Positions 35,536 through 48,848 of a stretch of 64,000 nt of DNA are shown here, piece after piece (the first letter of the stretch is position 1; every line of letters begins with the position of its first letter). The stretch spans positions 1-64,000 of the forward strand of contig MU404168.1 of assembly GCA_022695795.1 (NCBI GenBank), read 5' to 3'. Below the pieces are notes generated by a model. It was not told the origin of the DNA. It did no database searches and saw nothing but the letters and a program-made list of their open reading frames with translations. Position numbers and translations under genes: made by a program. Source of the DNA: Biscogniauxia marginata (Eukaryota; Ascomycota; Sordariomycetes; Xylariales; Xylariaceae).

Positions 35536-38500
35536 GATAACTAGGAGACCTAATCACCCTGGAGGACATTTTATCACACATTATACTCGTGGTTAACGGG
35601 AATCCTGGTTTCTTTAGGATGTGTTTGTCATTTTTCCATACTGTATAAAAGTCTGCTTGTATATACATTTTCCTTAGCATGGACAACAATCGACTCACAT
35701 TGTTACTGCTATCTGCCCGTTTTTCAGTATTTAAGTCACGAGGAAGGTTTCATCTACAGGGGGCATCAAGTTCGTAAATGATAGGATACGGAATTTAATA
35801 GTTTCACTGGAAATTTAGAGCTAAAACATTCAAAACTCAAGCTTCGTCTCCAGGGCACTGGGGCTGTTCCAGATTCCTTGACATCACGCTAGTGCAAAAC
35901 AACCCGAAAAAGAAAAAGAAAAAAGAGAGAGCGAGAGTTACCAAGCCATACACATTTTAGCACTTCAGCTAGCTAATATGATCTGTTGGTGGCGTAGAGA
36001 AATTATCTTGGCGCATATGGCATGAGGAACAGTGGGTATTTTCCTTGGTGATAGAGGGGTGGATCGATTTGGAGTGTGACGGCAAGAGCATACGGCGGGT
36101 AAGGAGCACATGACTAAAGCATGAATATACTAACTATTCGTTATCCCTCAAAAATACAAAATCTTCGCCACTCACTTCTAGCTGTTGAAGCAAAAGTCTT
36201 AAATATAGACCCTCGTTTCAACTATACCTTTGCTGTAGTAGTATCGGCTACAGGAATAGGAAACAAGACCACGAAGGCATGCAGTATGTTAAATTTGTGG
36301 TGTTGATTTTGAGCTGTTAAAATTGGGTTGTGGGCGGTTTGGGTGGCTTGAGAGGCCCGTCCCGTTCAGTATGCCGAGACGAAAGGCCGGAATTTAGGCA
36401 GAAATCAGGACGGGAAATACATGGCGAGCTTCTATCTATATATAAACCTGAGAGAGTATGCGCCTTGCTGACTAAACCTAGACTTCGGCCTTCACACCTG
36501 TACGCTGGGAGAGCCTCAGAGCAGATCAGGGTAAAGTCTAGGCAGATCTGATAGGCTAATATTACGAGCACCATCAGACGGACAACCAATAGAATATTTG
36601 GGAACAGCTAAGTCTTTAAATTCTACTTGTGCGAAATACGATCTTGTGGCATCTGGCGTATGCTCCCCCGGAGAAATTTCTATTATTGCAGAAGCGGGTT
36701 GCCCGTGCGTGCTTCTTGTTTTATGCTCCGCATGCACGACTGGTCTCAGATTGCTGAAGAGAAATAAGGACATTGAAACATATTTACTAGGCAGAAGTCG
36801 TGAAAATGCCTTGCGATAGCTATAAACTATATGTGTGTTTACAACCCAGCCCCCCATTAGGGAATACGAATACCCGTGCAGATTAAAGGAGCCATAGGCT
36901 AGGCAGAACAATGAGTGACGAGAGTTGGTATGACTGTAGGCCACGGAAACCGGAGGGTCCCGAATCGAGGCCTTCTACGACGTAACACAAGCCGTCAAGT
37001 GATTTTTACTCCATTAGAAGTATGTCTTCGATTTACTAGCTCCCGCTCATCTTATCCTTCACCCGTCCCATCGTAATGAACGATGTTGACATCTCGGCCC
37101 CACTTCGCCTCTTTCCCCGCGCGGGGTCCAAGGGATTTGAATTGTTAGTATTCCCTACAACATATGCTTGCGCGTTAGGGAACCTCATGCTGGTGGAAGA
37201 AAGTATAAGTACAAATGAGAAAAAGTTTCGGGATTTGGTGTTCGTCGAGTGGTGACGCGTCCCCAAGTTATGTTCGGCTCTTTTGCTAGATATCAACTAA
37301 AGACTACAAACATGCTATCTATATTGTACTATGTACACGTAACAAGTGGGCAGGACTATGCACACGAAACAGGACGATAACCGGCGGCGATACTTATGGA
37401 ATTATTAAATGAAAATGCGTTGATTTCTAAGAAGTAAAAAACTGAGAGGGGATAAGGATACTACCGTATAGACGCACGGTAGATTACTCTTAAGAGTTCT
37501 AAGTATGTATACTTCGTATATTTAGGCAAGTAGTGCATTTGATAGTCCTTGCATGGAAACCACAGGTCCGTCACGTTTGTGCTTGTCTCTTTTCTTACGC
37601 GACTATCCTCATTACAATTTCTGCTAAGGTATTTATTAACCAACTCGAGCTTACGTCCAGTTACTAATTGAAGCCGTATCATATATCATGGATATGATGC
37701 TACGATTAAGTATTGATATGTGCGCGTGTGCGCAACTTTAAAGGTTCTAGTCCAACCGCAGCCCGTATTTGGCTTAATGTCTTGGTCGCTCCTAAGAAGC
37801 AGCCTTTGAGTAACAAAAATTTCAAATTTCAAATTCAACTTCTGCATTCCAAGACAGTCGAAGTGAAAATCTCTACTGAGTTAGAATGTGCAGGATGTAA
37901 TGACACCTATTAGTTAAGCTTAAACTGCCGATTGTAGGGATGGTGTGTCGAGGTGGTGTATGGTAGTGGAAACATCCGCTGGTAGTGTGTTCCGTCCAGC
38001 TGGAAACTTTACTTAGCGCAGTTCCACTGCCGTGATCGAACAAGCTTATATCTAATGTCGGGATTAATAAATAATCGTGTTTCAAATAGGACGGCGTATC
38101 TTATGTTTCATTAAAGATATATAACTATCCGCCACTAAGGGGTATATTAAAACGACGATTATCCATCATCCGTATCATGAAGATTATAAGTGTTGCCGAG
38201 CGATTCGCCAGTTAGCTTCTCAATTAGGATCCGCGTTGTGGTTCCCCTGTACCTGCCAGGGAACACTGTTTCAAGAGCATGCGTTCGCTTATTCCAATCG
38301 CCAAACATCAGCCTCTTCAGCCGATATGCACCTGATAGCTGGCCGATCGCCACTAAACAACTTTGGCCTAACAAACGTCTTGTCGTCGATTTGACTTATT
38401 TAGAAGTGTTTGTTCGGGGATTTTCCGGCGTCCAGTAGTCGGACCTGGCGTCGCTGATAAGCCACATTTCCATGGCTACGGAGACATCTACAACGCATCA

Positions 38501-41500
38501 GTCCTTCCACTCAACTACAAAATGAGGGCAGAATATACCTTTTTTTCCTTTCGTCTTCGCTCGTGACTGTTTGCCCTTTAGCTTGGACTCTGATGATAAA
38601 GTCGGCTTGTCTGGGTGGTCTTGTGTGCTTGGGTTTGCCATTGCGGCTAGCTATTGCGATCGTGTAATGCTCTCAAACGTTCTTCGCTTTCTTCTTTATG
38701 AGGTGGCAACTTACTGCGGACATTGTGGCTCGAGATTAAGCTCCTTGATGGTGCCTCTTATATGCGTCTTGAATTCCAATGGTACTAATACTTACATTGT
38801 CCTCGTTGTCCTGTCAGTGATCCTAGAGAATTCGTAATTGATCACAGGCTTAAAAACATTGAGAAGATGTTTGGGCTTTCCTCGAATGCCTTTGGATGCT
38901 TGTTGTTGATTTGAGTGGCGTGGACATTTAGGGAGTAACGCTAGAACCACCACCACTCTAGTGTATATCCAAACCCCCCCTTCCTCTCCCCCAACAACAT
39001 ATAACTACTGCTGGTTACAAACCTTAGTAACAAATATTCTCCTATGGTTGTATTGTACAGTTAAAATTAATCACGTCATTAAAATAGAATCATGTTATTA
39101 TTGTGAGAGTGACGCTATATGATCACTGCATATAGTAGCTAAACATACCCGTGTTTGTGAGTTATGTATGTAGAATAATTACAAGTATTTGTCGTTGTAA
39201 GCTAGGTACCTATATGCTACTAGCTATAGTTGCTACAATACCACGCAATGGCTATCCAGGCTACTCATGCTGGTGGTATACTGTATGTGTGTTTATACAG
39301 CTGAGAGGATAGGTAGTGGTTACTGAGTGTGACCAGCGGTGGCTGTAGATAGAAGTGGTGGTTTTAGTGCTACTCGACGTTTGGAGTAGAAACAATACCA
39401 AAGCGGGTAACCGGCGACAAGGATACGGGCTACTAGTTGTCGAGCCGTCTAGATATTTTCTGAGGTACTACGTATGAGGCACAGTGCACCATCGACAGGG
39501 TTCATTAGAAGGACTTTGAAAGGTCCCTGGAAGGACTTGGAGCTTGTGACTTTCGCTTTATGCAAGAAGGCCATGTGGCAGATTAGGCCAAGGGTCGCCG
39601 AAGTTTTTAATACGCAGACCGTTGAACCGTGAGTATTTGATCTGAGGTAGATTTTACTTGCAGTGGCCCATTAATCTTCCAGAAGCTGCAAGAATAACTA
39701 ACGCTAATGTACTAATATAGCGGTGCGTCATCAGTTGACCTCGGTCGCCAGGATGTCGGGGGGCAAATTCAGGGGGCGAGCAAACGCAACACGAATAAAT
39801 AATAACATGTTCTGCATAGCGACCGAATTATGTACATGCGCTAATGACAGGGTGGACCCAATAGACAATGCCTATTGTGACCCGACCACCATCACCAGCA
39901 GAGCCGCACAGCACAGGGTCTTTCGTGGTTCCCTACCCTACCCCTCCTAAAAAGTGTTGTCCTCAAGTTTCGTCTCACACCAGGTCTCTTGGCGGTTAGC
40001 AGCATCCTGAGGCGTAGAACAATCTTGCCAGATCTGGCTCGAGTACGTAGAAGTATGATGATTGGAGTTTGCCCCTCACACTGGCAATCTATGAGAGATC
40101 TGACTAGAGGACATTTACGTTAATAGCTTAAACGCAGTCAAAAAAATATCTAAGAGAGCTGAGATCTTGCGAAGAATACGAAATTGAACGATTGAATTTG
40201 CTGCAGCGACTACAGAAGAATAAGAGAAGGGATACATCGTGAACTACATTATAAACATAAATGGTTCAGATTCAGTTCTTAACTGTATTAATCAGATGAA
40301 TTAAACAGCCCAAGAGTTCCCCCCCCTCAAACACCACCCAAATCGGTGCCGAGGAAGTTAGACAACGAGTTTTCCGAATCTCATTTTCATCTAATGTTTC
40401 TAATACTAACAACTAGTGCGCTATAGTTTCCCAGTCATGACAATTGTTAGGATTGGAGTTTGCGTAGCACCATTTAAGCTGCCTAGAGAATATCGAAGAA
40501 TAAACTTTCATCATTATTTAGATAATGGCAAGCCCATTCTGCGAAATCGAACGGTCTCTACGCATTTAAACTTGCTCTGGATGATCTGAATAGTATTATT
40601 GAATTGGCCATTTTGGTGGATTGAGTCATTAATTGCGATCAGTGGCAAGGATGTGACGCGCTCGGCGCCGAAGTAATGGTACGAATACGGTATTAGTAAT
40701 GTATAACTACCTACGGAGAAAGGAATTAACGGGGGAAAATTAACGGCAAGGGTTGGCAACAACTTCTGATGGTACGACATCTGAATGCTAGATATTTAGT
40801 TAGGGTATCGTGTAAGGACAAACTAGGCTGTGTTTTTAAATCGAACAAGTGAACGGCGGAGTACTGGTGGAAGAATGGGTGGCGTCGGGAGAAATATCTT
40901 GGGCTAAACTAGGATCTCGTCGCTATCTGATATAACCGCCTTTGCTTGCCTCATTCATCAACTGGATGGGATGTTTTAATCGGTTAATTCACCAAATAAG
41001 TGTCTGTTTTGCAGTTAATTCTCGGGCGGATGTGGGCAGGGAGGCCCTGATCAAGGTTCCTAGTTACCAGATAAAGGGCCTCTCGGTGAATTTGCCGGCC
41101 CACCCCTAGCCGATCTTCGTTCTCTACGTGATTATAAACTCCAACGTGATGAAATTTGGTGTACTAAAATGCCCTGTACGTTTCTACAGGATACGCACTG
41201 TATACATGGGATTAATACCACACCCATACCCCACTCGACAGACAACACACCATGCAACGGTGGACAAGTGTGCAAATTGGCAGGGATCGTAGTAGTATTA
41301 TGAAGCCCGGCAGACTGGCAGACTCCTAGGCGTTCTCGGCAAGCTCTAAACTCTCCCAGCTTTCTATATAGATGAACTTACTTGACTAGGTAAGATAAGG
41401 GCTGTATGACAGACCAGGCATGGACTCTCCTTATGTCCGATTTTTGTATACCTACTTAGACTTGACGGTGGTAATAGGAGTCTTTTGCTCCTACTTAATG

Positions 41501-42139
41501 CTAGAATCTAATACTAAGTACAGTGACAATTATCTCGGGGTTCTGGGGATTAGTTTAGAAAACCCCACGGGGTTTCTTGATGTAAAAGTCTTTGTTTAAT
41601 ATCGATATATCCCTACCGAAGTTCTAAGCTTTCCATCGCAGGGGTGGCCGTTTTTGAGACACGGGTTTTTACTTGGACTCGGTTATCCAACTACCAGAGA
41701 GCTAGGACGCCATCCTTTCATGGTACTTTGCCAACGACTGCGTTGATATTTTTGTGCAACTTGATTCGATGGTTTATCGCTCACTTGATCTCCTCGCCGA
41801 CACAGATATCGATCATGAGTTCATGATAAGTGGAGGAGTATGCATTTACGTGCATTATAGGCCATGCAATCAAGTGAACCCAACGAAGACCCGGCAATTA
41901 CGCCCTAAACGAAGCCCTCTAGCCATATTCCTAGCTATCATATACATATGTATACCTATGTATCCGTTCCGCAGCCCCGCCCCGGTCCCTCCCTGGTCGT
42001 ATCCACCTGGCAGTCTAGCTCTGTAGGCCGCATCACAGGATGATTATGGCATAGTAGCTATTCGCCTCTTTACTTCATAAGTTTTACGGTTGTGACCGGA
42101 CATAATTTCGATTTTATTCTTTAACTAGTGAAACTATTT

Positions 42140-42176
<37 letters not shown>

Positions 42177-42618
42177 TTCTCTTGGGTTTCTTGCAGAGAC
42201 GTGGGCATAACAAATATCACATAACCGTTCCGTCCTCGAAACTGCTAACCTTAGATTGTTTGGTTACTAGGTATGTACAGTACCAATCATGCCGGCTGGA
42301 TGCTCTGAGATTCACCAATTGCTCAATTCGGATAGGACAAAGCTTACTTAAGGGTTTGGACATAAGTCGGCTTGTGGACATCAACGTTTACCAATCCACT
42401 AAATAGACCAGGACAACTCTGACCATCCATTATTAAAGGTCAATAGTCTCCTTATCTCTTGATCTCGACGATGGCAATAATTTCGATAACTCTACACGGA
42501 TTTATCGCATATTATCAGCTATCAACCCCTGACGGCTAATCTACACCGTTATTATATACCCCGCACTCTCTGTCTCTGTCTGGATTCTCTTCTGCTTGTC
42601 ATCGGCGTCATCGGCGAG
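35536..42618. other. Seven kilobases without a convincing gene
   Basis: GC-normal DNA with only short, conflicting frames. Longest candidates (36516-36944 minus, 38571-38837 plus) show no family motif, no intron-linked partners and no consistent codon pattern. A CT array lies at 42142-42173. Short poly-C runs and TAGGTA words are scattered. Confidence 0.5.
42142..42173. repeat. CT dinucleotide microsatellite
   Basis: About 16 CT units in the region upstream of the zinc-finger gene. Confidence 0.95.
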
Positions 42619-45056
42619 ATGGCTGGCAGTGCTGCGTCGATTTATTGCAGCGACGGCTCATCTGCTACCGTTATGAAGGCCAAAATCGACGGCCTACTTG
42701 CTCTAGTTAGTTACTCCGATACAAAGAATAGCTACACCAGACTACAGAGAGGTACCAAAGATCCCGTCTGCCCAAACCACCGTGACACATACAAGTACTA
42801 AACAGAGTGGTTCCTATAAGCAGGTCCTGGTGTGTCGACGTCTCATCTGGGGTTTTCGGACCTCCCGTACCAACAAAACCAACCTCCTGTCACTGCGCGC
42901 TTGTATGGAGAGTCTGGATGCAGTGGCGAGAAACGTTCCCAACGGGGATGGGAATTGCTGCGCTGTTTAGAACAAAAGACTGACGAGCTCCATGCTAAGC
43001 TGCAAGAGCACCTTATCTCCAACGACTGCAACTTTATTCGAAGATGTCTAGATGATTACCAGAGTCCCTCCAAACTGCGACTGCATGGGTTGTTGGTACT
43101 GCAAGACATCTGTTGCGAAAAGTTACCGTCGTGCTCTTCGAGCTCTTTCGCGGCTATGATTGTGCAGCATGCAATCCGTGACATCAGCCTCTATAAAACG
43201 GACATGAGCGATTCGGCGGTCTTTGGGTGGAAAGACATTCTCTTGACGCCGACCGAGAGAGAAGAACTGGGTTGCCTCTACGACCAACTTTGGCAGCAGG
43301 ACAACTCCAACTTGATCGTTTCGCAGGGGACCGCCCAAGCGCAAAGCTCTGTTCCTGCTTCATACCTCCAAGTTGGGGGACAATTCAATAGCGAACCGCA
43401 ACCACCAATTCCTGTCGATACGTCATTTGGGTACTGCTATCCGTATACGCCCACTCTGCCGCAGTCACAGCCCAACATGCCGGGCCTTGGCAATGAAGAC
43501 CTGGCAATGCCCTGGGAGATGTCTCACTTGTATCACAGCCCAGATTACGGCTTCCCGCAAGGGACGGGATCCTACTCCTTTGGCTCCAGACAGAATGAAC
43601 CGCGCCCCTTGAGCCAAACTTCGAATTATATCACACCATCGTTCAGCTCATCGATTCCTGTACCGTTTGCTTCCAATCCCGTACTAGGATACCCTACATC
43701 GATGCATTCGGTTCATCCGATCGGCCCCAGTCCTCTGTCGCCGCAGATAGCATCCAATGACCACCACCGGTCATCATACCCTACCCGTAGCAATAACCGA
43801 CCGGACGACACGGCTTTGGCGTTGAAGCAGTCCCAACCATTTCAGATATTCGTCAGGTTCCTTGAAGGTAAGAGACTAGAAGACCCGCGCAGCCTTGTCA
43901 ATAGTCCTCTAACGGCATCTAGATTTTGGAAACCCCGAATCACTTTTGGATGTTTTCTCAATTAAGAGAAGCATCCCGTCACCCAAAGACTCGTGCGACC
44001 GACTGACGAGCTCTTTCGAAGTCCGACGTCACTCGGAATTTATCAAGGATATCCAGACCCTCCTTTTCGCTCCCCTATCTTCCTGGTCACAGCCTTTTTA
44101 CCGGGACCCTGTCATCAACGGCATCATCGCTGCCGCAGAATTTATGGTATCCGTAGGGAGCCTACAATGCCTCAGACAAGTCGAAGAATACCTCACTAGA
44201 TTAGGTCAAGTACGTCTACCTACTCCCCCCCCCCCCCCTCTCCCTCTTCCCAACATCAACAACAAATGCCTCTTGAAGTTCAAATACCTAGTTATTGGCC
44301 ATGCTAATCAATAACAGACTTTAATCGCAACGACCCAAACCCAGATATTTAAGCGCTTTGCCGAAGTCATGTTGGAAAGCTGCTTAAAAATCTCAGGCAA
44401 ACCTGGGTATCGCCATTTCTGCTATTCGGAAGTCGAAGCGGGCCAGGAGTATTCGCACCAGTACCTAGAGGAGCGGCTAAAAAGGCTGTCCATCCGAGAT
44501 CATCAGAGTAGCATCACGCCGGGGCCAGACGTGGAAGTATATTCCTTGTCGGCGTACAGCAGGTCCCAGACCTTGGATACCCCTTCCGGAGCTCGCTCGA
44601 TCTCGTATCCGAGTGGATCGCAAGGGACGTCTGGTTCGGTGGTATTCGCATCTGAGACGCACGATGAGGTCAAATCACAGTCTAAGTAAGTCCCCCCTCC
44701 CCCCTCCCCAAAGACGTATACCAACTTTACGTTTCGCAACGACGTCCTGACACCACCCCACAACCCGCAGCTCGGTGACCCCTTCGCAGGACGCCATGTA
44801 CACCCCGAAACAATGCGACACGTGCAAGAAGTGGTATACGGGCAAGTCGGCCGCCACGTCGTTGTCCCGACATGTCCGTACGAAGCACACCGACCGCGTA
44901 TACAGGTGTCCGTACTGCGGCAAGTTGGACAAGCGGAGCTGCAACCTCGGGAAGCACATCGAGAACATCCACCCGGGGATGGTGATACCCAAGTTTGGCG
45001 CCAAGGGGACCGAGAGGCTGCCGCACCCTCATCCTCATTCTCATGCTTCGGGATGA
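42619..45056 (+). CDS. C2H2 zinc-finger protein, probable transcription factor
   Basis: Likely DNA-binding regulator. Five exons with agreeing phases: 42619-42751, 42824-43867, 43923-44209, 44318-44685 and 44771-45056, giving 705 residues. Donors are GTACCA, GTAAGA, GTACGT and GTAAGT. Residues about 60-350 hold a helical N-terminal region, then a long Pro/Ser/Gln/Tyr-rich, probably disordered stretch. The last exon has two fingers: CDTCKKWYTGKSAATSLSRH with VRTKH, and CPYCGKLDKRSCNLGKH with IENIH, then a His-Pro tail PHPHPHSHASG. The N-terminal part and the middle (FKRFAEVMLESCLKISGKPG) resemble fungal proteins that keep two C-terminal fingers, but I cannot name the family. The intron at 44210-44317 contains a 14-C run. 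Exon 1 is the least certain. Confidence 0.82.
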
Positions 45057-46277
45057 AGGCTAACCTACCTCCTATCCCGCACACTTCAATATCGCTGCGA
45101 CGGCCGAGTTACCAATTGCTAAATCAGGTTTCCGGACCATCTTCTTTTCTCATGCTTGCTTATTATGATAACGAGTTTCCCTTTTTTTCTTCTTTTCAAT
45201 CTGTTAGCCTAACGCCTTTCCTCCCACCCTGGCCGCAGCCCCCGCTGCAGATACCCCCCTCTCTCTATCGCCTTGTTTCTTTGAGAAGCTACTGGCGTAT
45301 CTTCATGGGTTCGGCATGGAGGATACCGATTACGACCTTATTTTTATTTCTTTTTTTTTCTGGAGAAAAGACAAAAACCATTATATATACCCGGCGGGTA
45401 CCAGGAGCACAGGACATTATACCCCGGCCCCTCCATTTCTTTTCTTTCCATATTTGGTATATGCATATATATATACCCTTTCGAAGTTTTTTGTCTCAGC
45501 ATTTCGTGAGCGACTATTCCCCTTTTCAGCATTTGGTTGGATGCATGAGCGGCTGGTTACGGTTGGGGTTCTGGGATATACAATTTTGGGATTGCGGAGT
45601 ATTCAGTCGGGGTTTATCAATGATCAAGTATAACGTTTCTGGGATATTTATACGTACGAGTAACGAGCCAGCACGCACACGAGCAATACGAGAGTCAGAT
45701 AGCTTGTTAATAGCTATCTATCGATACCGAGCAAATGAACATGCTTTCGAAACCACCTCATTGCCATATGCTCTGCAACTTTTATATGTGACATGTACCC
45801 TGCTCCTATACAGACTAGAAATGCCACGCCTCTAACCTAGTCTAACCTGCCTTTATATCGCACTGGAAACATGTACGTACCCAGGAGGTATGTATGCCTA
45901 CCTAGGTAGGTACCTAGTGATCCCTCTAAAGGCTCCAGCCTAATGATCCCTATGCCACAGACCATCTAGTCACACTTATGCGTTCTATACAAATTTGATG
46001 TCTATAACCGTCATCCCAACTCCCAAGACTCACTTTATCACAGCCAATGGTCGGCATATATGTTGCCAAGAGTTCTTTTCTGTTTTCGGGATATATTTTG
46101 CGTACCTAGCCACCCAATATATGTTTTGAAACCGTAGGACCCTACAAGTGGCTATGCACGACATCCGGCACCAAACTGCACATCGATTTCACATCTTCGT
46201 TATCACCATCAAATTTCTTTTCAATCTTCTCATTCTCGCCCCTCTCTCTCTCTCCACTGAAACTCCCCACCCCGGAC
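45057..46277. other. Intergenic, convergent 3' region
   Basis: Lies between two convergent genes. Contains T-rich stretches and a TACCTAGGTAGGTACCTAG word at about 45900. The long plus frame here (to 45835) is an out-of-frame shadow of the last zinc-finger exon running into UTR. Confidence 0.55.
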
Positions 46278-47270
46278 TCAGACATCAAACTCGTCCCCCT
46301 CCTCGCCGTCGCTCCCCTCCTCCTGCCGGAAGACGACCCTCTCGCACAGCTGGAGGCACTTGCGGACGGGCAGGCCGACGACGTTGTCGACGGCGCCCTC
46401 GACGCGCTCGACGAGGACCATGCCGCCGACGCCCTGGACGGCGTACCCGCCGGCCTTGTCGGCGCCCTCGCGGGTGCGCACGTACGAGTCGATGACGTCG
46501 TCGGGCAGGCCGTCCGACTCGCGCGCGAAGTAGACCTTGGTCTCCTCGACGTGGGTGCGCAGCGCGTAGCCCGGGTAGCTGGCGTCGGCCTTGGGGGCGA
46601 CGGCGCACACGGCCGTCAGCACGCGGTGCACGCGCGTGTCGCGCAGCACGCGCAGCATGCGCTTGTGCGCCGCCTCGCTCGCCGGCTTCTCCAGGATCGC
46701 CCCGTCGCGCGTCACGATCACCGTGTCCGCCGCGATCACGAGGTCCGGGTCCCGCCTCTGTGCTCCGTTCTTCGCCTCCCGCCCTTGTTCTTCTCCTTCT
46801 TCTTCTGCCTCCCCGTCCCCACCCTTGCCGTTGCCGTTGCCGTCCGCTTCCGTCTCGACGGCCCCCGCGTACACGTCGAGCGCCTTCTGCTGCGCCGTCG
46901 CCGTCACGTACTCGAACGCGCCGAGCTCCTTCTTCGACAAGTTCTCGGGCTTCGTCGAGGGCCGGACCTCGATGTTCGGGAGGCCGACCTGGGCGAGCAG
47001 GGCGCGGCGCCGCGGGGACGCCGACGCCAGGATCACGCGGTGCGTGCGCATGTACCGCAGGATGGGCAGGTCGAGGGGCGGCGGCGGAGGAAGAGATCTG
47101 CGGTTGGGCGCGGAGGTGGAGGTGGATGGTGCGCGTTGCCGTATGGGGACGCTGGTGGTCTTACTCGTACTGGCCGACCGAGCATGCTCGCCCGCCGAGA
47201 CGGTGTAGTCCGGCGGCGGGTCAGACGGCGTTTCGTCGGTGGACGATAGAAGGGGTTGCTTTTGATCCAT
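46278..47270 (-). CDS. Maf/HAM1-like nucleotide pyrophosphatase
   Basis: House-cleaning hydrolase of the Maf family, which removes pyrophosphate from non-canonical or excess dTTP/UTP-type nucleotides. 330 residues in one exon. An N-terminal 75 residues rich in Ser/Pro with PPPPP precede the domain. Then come the substrate-loop SASPRRR (83-89), catalytic AADTVI (180-185), the EKPAS region, GYAVQGVGG and the C-terminal GLPV motif. Family members are usually about 190-220 residues; the excess is the N-terminal tail plus an acidic Gly/Glu-rich insert at about 138-172. The gene is markedly GC-rich, so spurious long frames open on the other strand. The acidic C-terminus reads EEGDEFDV. Confidence 0.92.
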   Translation of the reverse strand: MDQKQPLLSSTDETPSDPPPDYTVSAGEHARSASTSKTTSVPIRQRAPSTSTSAPNRRSLPPPPPLDLPILRYMRTHRVILASASPRRRALLAQVGLPNIEVRPSTKPENLSKKELGAFEYVTATAQQKALDVYAGAVETEADGNGNGKGGDGEAEEEGEEQGREAKNGAQRRDPDLVIAADTVIVTRDGAILEKPASEAAHKRMLRVLRDTRVHRVLTAVCAVAPKADASYPGYALRTHVEETKVYFARESDGLPDDVIDSYVRTREGADKAGGYAVQGVGGMVLVERVEGAVDNVVGLPVRKCLQLCERVVFRQEEGSDGEEGDEFDV

Positions 47271-48045
47271 TGTAGGCGGGTTTGGTGAAAACGGAGGGTG
47301 TCCTGGCGTGTATACGACGGGAGAAGGCGAGCAGCTTGGATTGGTTTGGTTTTGGTGTTTCTGGTGGATTTGAAGAAGCAGGAAGTTGTTTCCTGGTGCA
47401 CACGATGCTCGTCTACGTCGTCAAGGGGCAAGGGGGATGGAAAGCAGTGGTGGGGGTCCCCTGAAACTAACGTTGGTCTAAGCTTGGCTGGAGCTTGGAG
47501 ACTGGTAGGTACTACCTATCTTATCAGTGCTCTATGGTGACAGGACGGTTTCCAGACCTCACCCGACGGGATCCAGTGGGGTCTTGTGGCTCAGCTGAGG
47601 CTGAAGGCTGAAGGGCACCTGCGTTCAACACCTGGGGCACCATAACGACTTCTGTAACCAGACGGGAGAGGTAGGTTCGGCAACTTGACAGGTGGGGCCG
47701 CCAGTGTCACATGCGCCGCTCAAACATGTTATTTGTAGGTAGTAACTACTGGACATGTACGTCAACTTATAAGTTTGCGAAGCTCCAAGTCAGCTATGTA
47801 CATACCGATTTGACTCGATTATACAGCGCAGTTTCCTACCCGGCCGGATACAGAGAGCAGGGGTTTTCCACTAACATCTAATTTCTAATTATAACTTGTA
47901 CTATTAATACAGTGTATACTTCCCAATCTCACACGCCTCAGCAACCGTTAACTGCTTCATTAATTGTTCCTTCGAATTCATCCTATCCCATTGTTACTGT
48001 AGAGCGATCGGCCCCCAGCCCGGATCTATCCTCCTGTAATACAAC
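47271..48045. promoter_or_regulatory. Divergent promoter region, Maf / bHLH
   Basis: 775 bp between two divergently oriented start codons, so it must hold both promoters. It contains GT/GGGG-rich words near the Maf side and an AT-rich segment (47877-47930) near the bHLH side. No specific operator was recognised. Confidence 0.5.
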
Positions 48046-48586
48046 ATGTCGGAACCGAGATCCCATTCTCCACAGGATGGGGAGAACGGGCAGCCGTCAG
48101 CTGCAGACGAGAAACCCCGACTGACCGAGGAGGAGAAAAAGCAAAATCATATCGCATCAGGTACATATGCCAAGGCCAAAATCATGCGTGTACCCTTTGC
48201 AAGAACTCTCAAGGCTGATTTGATACCTATCACAGAACAAAAGCGCCGGGAGGCAATTCGGGCTGGTTTTGATCGTCTATGCGAGCTTGTGCCTGGCTTG
48301 GAAGGTCAAGGACGTTCAGAAGGCCTCGTCCTCAAGAAGACAGTCGAGTACATGAGAGAACAACTTATCCGGCGTCGCGAATTGGTCCAAGAAGCAGAGT
48401 CCAGAGGGGCTTACGTCCCGGACCACTTGAAGGAGTAAGTTGCCAGCCGCTCTCAACAGTTGTTATCTAGGCGCAGAACACTTAACCGACCTTTTTAGGC
48501 CAATCAAAATTCTGGAAAGGTTAGAAGAAAAGGATCGACAGAAATCGTTAAGCAAAGAGCCAGAGCAGGAAGGCGACGATGATTAG
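48046..48586 (+). CDS. Basic helix-loop-helix transcription factor (INO4-like size)
   Basis: Small bHLH regulator, 133 residues, from exons 48046-48160, 48236-48434 and 48499-48586. The first splice joins NHIAS to EQKRREAIR, recreating the basic region with the Glu and Arg that contact an E-box. Helix 1 is RAGFDRLCELVPGLEG and helix 2 is VLKKTVEYMREQLIRRRELV, with a Lys/Glu-rich acidic tail ending GDDD. Size and layout are like yeast Ino4 and other short fungal HLH proteins that dimerise with a partner; that assignment is inference. The first intron (75 nt) has no stop and is a multiple of three, so unspliced RNA stays in frame with 25 extra residues inside the basic region. Confidence 0.9.
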
Positions 48587-48848
48587 GAGGAGTACCCGGC
48601 TCTGCGCGCCTTGTTTTGGGATTTTTCATGAAGCTGTGATCATAAGAGAGCTTCTTTATATCACTAGCGGATGCGATTTTTGAGGAAAATCGGGAAATAT
48701 GCATTGCCGGTCGGGTTCCTGGGATAGCGCATTGCGAAAACGGCGTTTGTCACCAACAACTACAGGGTCCAAATGCAGAGGCCTGGGAAGTTGTACTATT
48801 TCCGGCTGATAATACTACGTCATGCCGATAGAGAGCGTTGCTGTTTCA

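Noticed and set aside
44813..45835. 340-codon plus frame overlapping the zinc-finger exon
   Set aside because: It is a second frame of the last exon plus 3' UTR; the C2H2 frame is the one joined by phase-correct splicing.
46551..47275. Long plus-strand frames of 170-232 codons opposite the Maf gene
   Set aside because: They are Arg/Ala/Pro-rich shadows of a GC-rich coding strand; the minus-strand frame has all Maf motifs.
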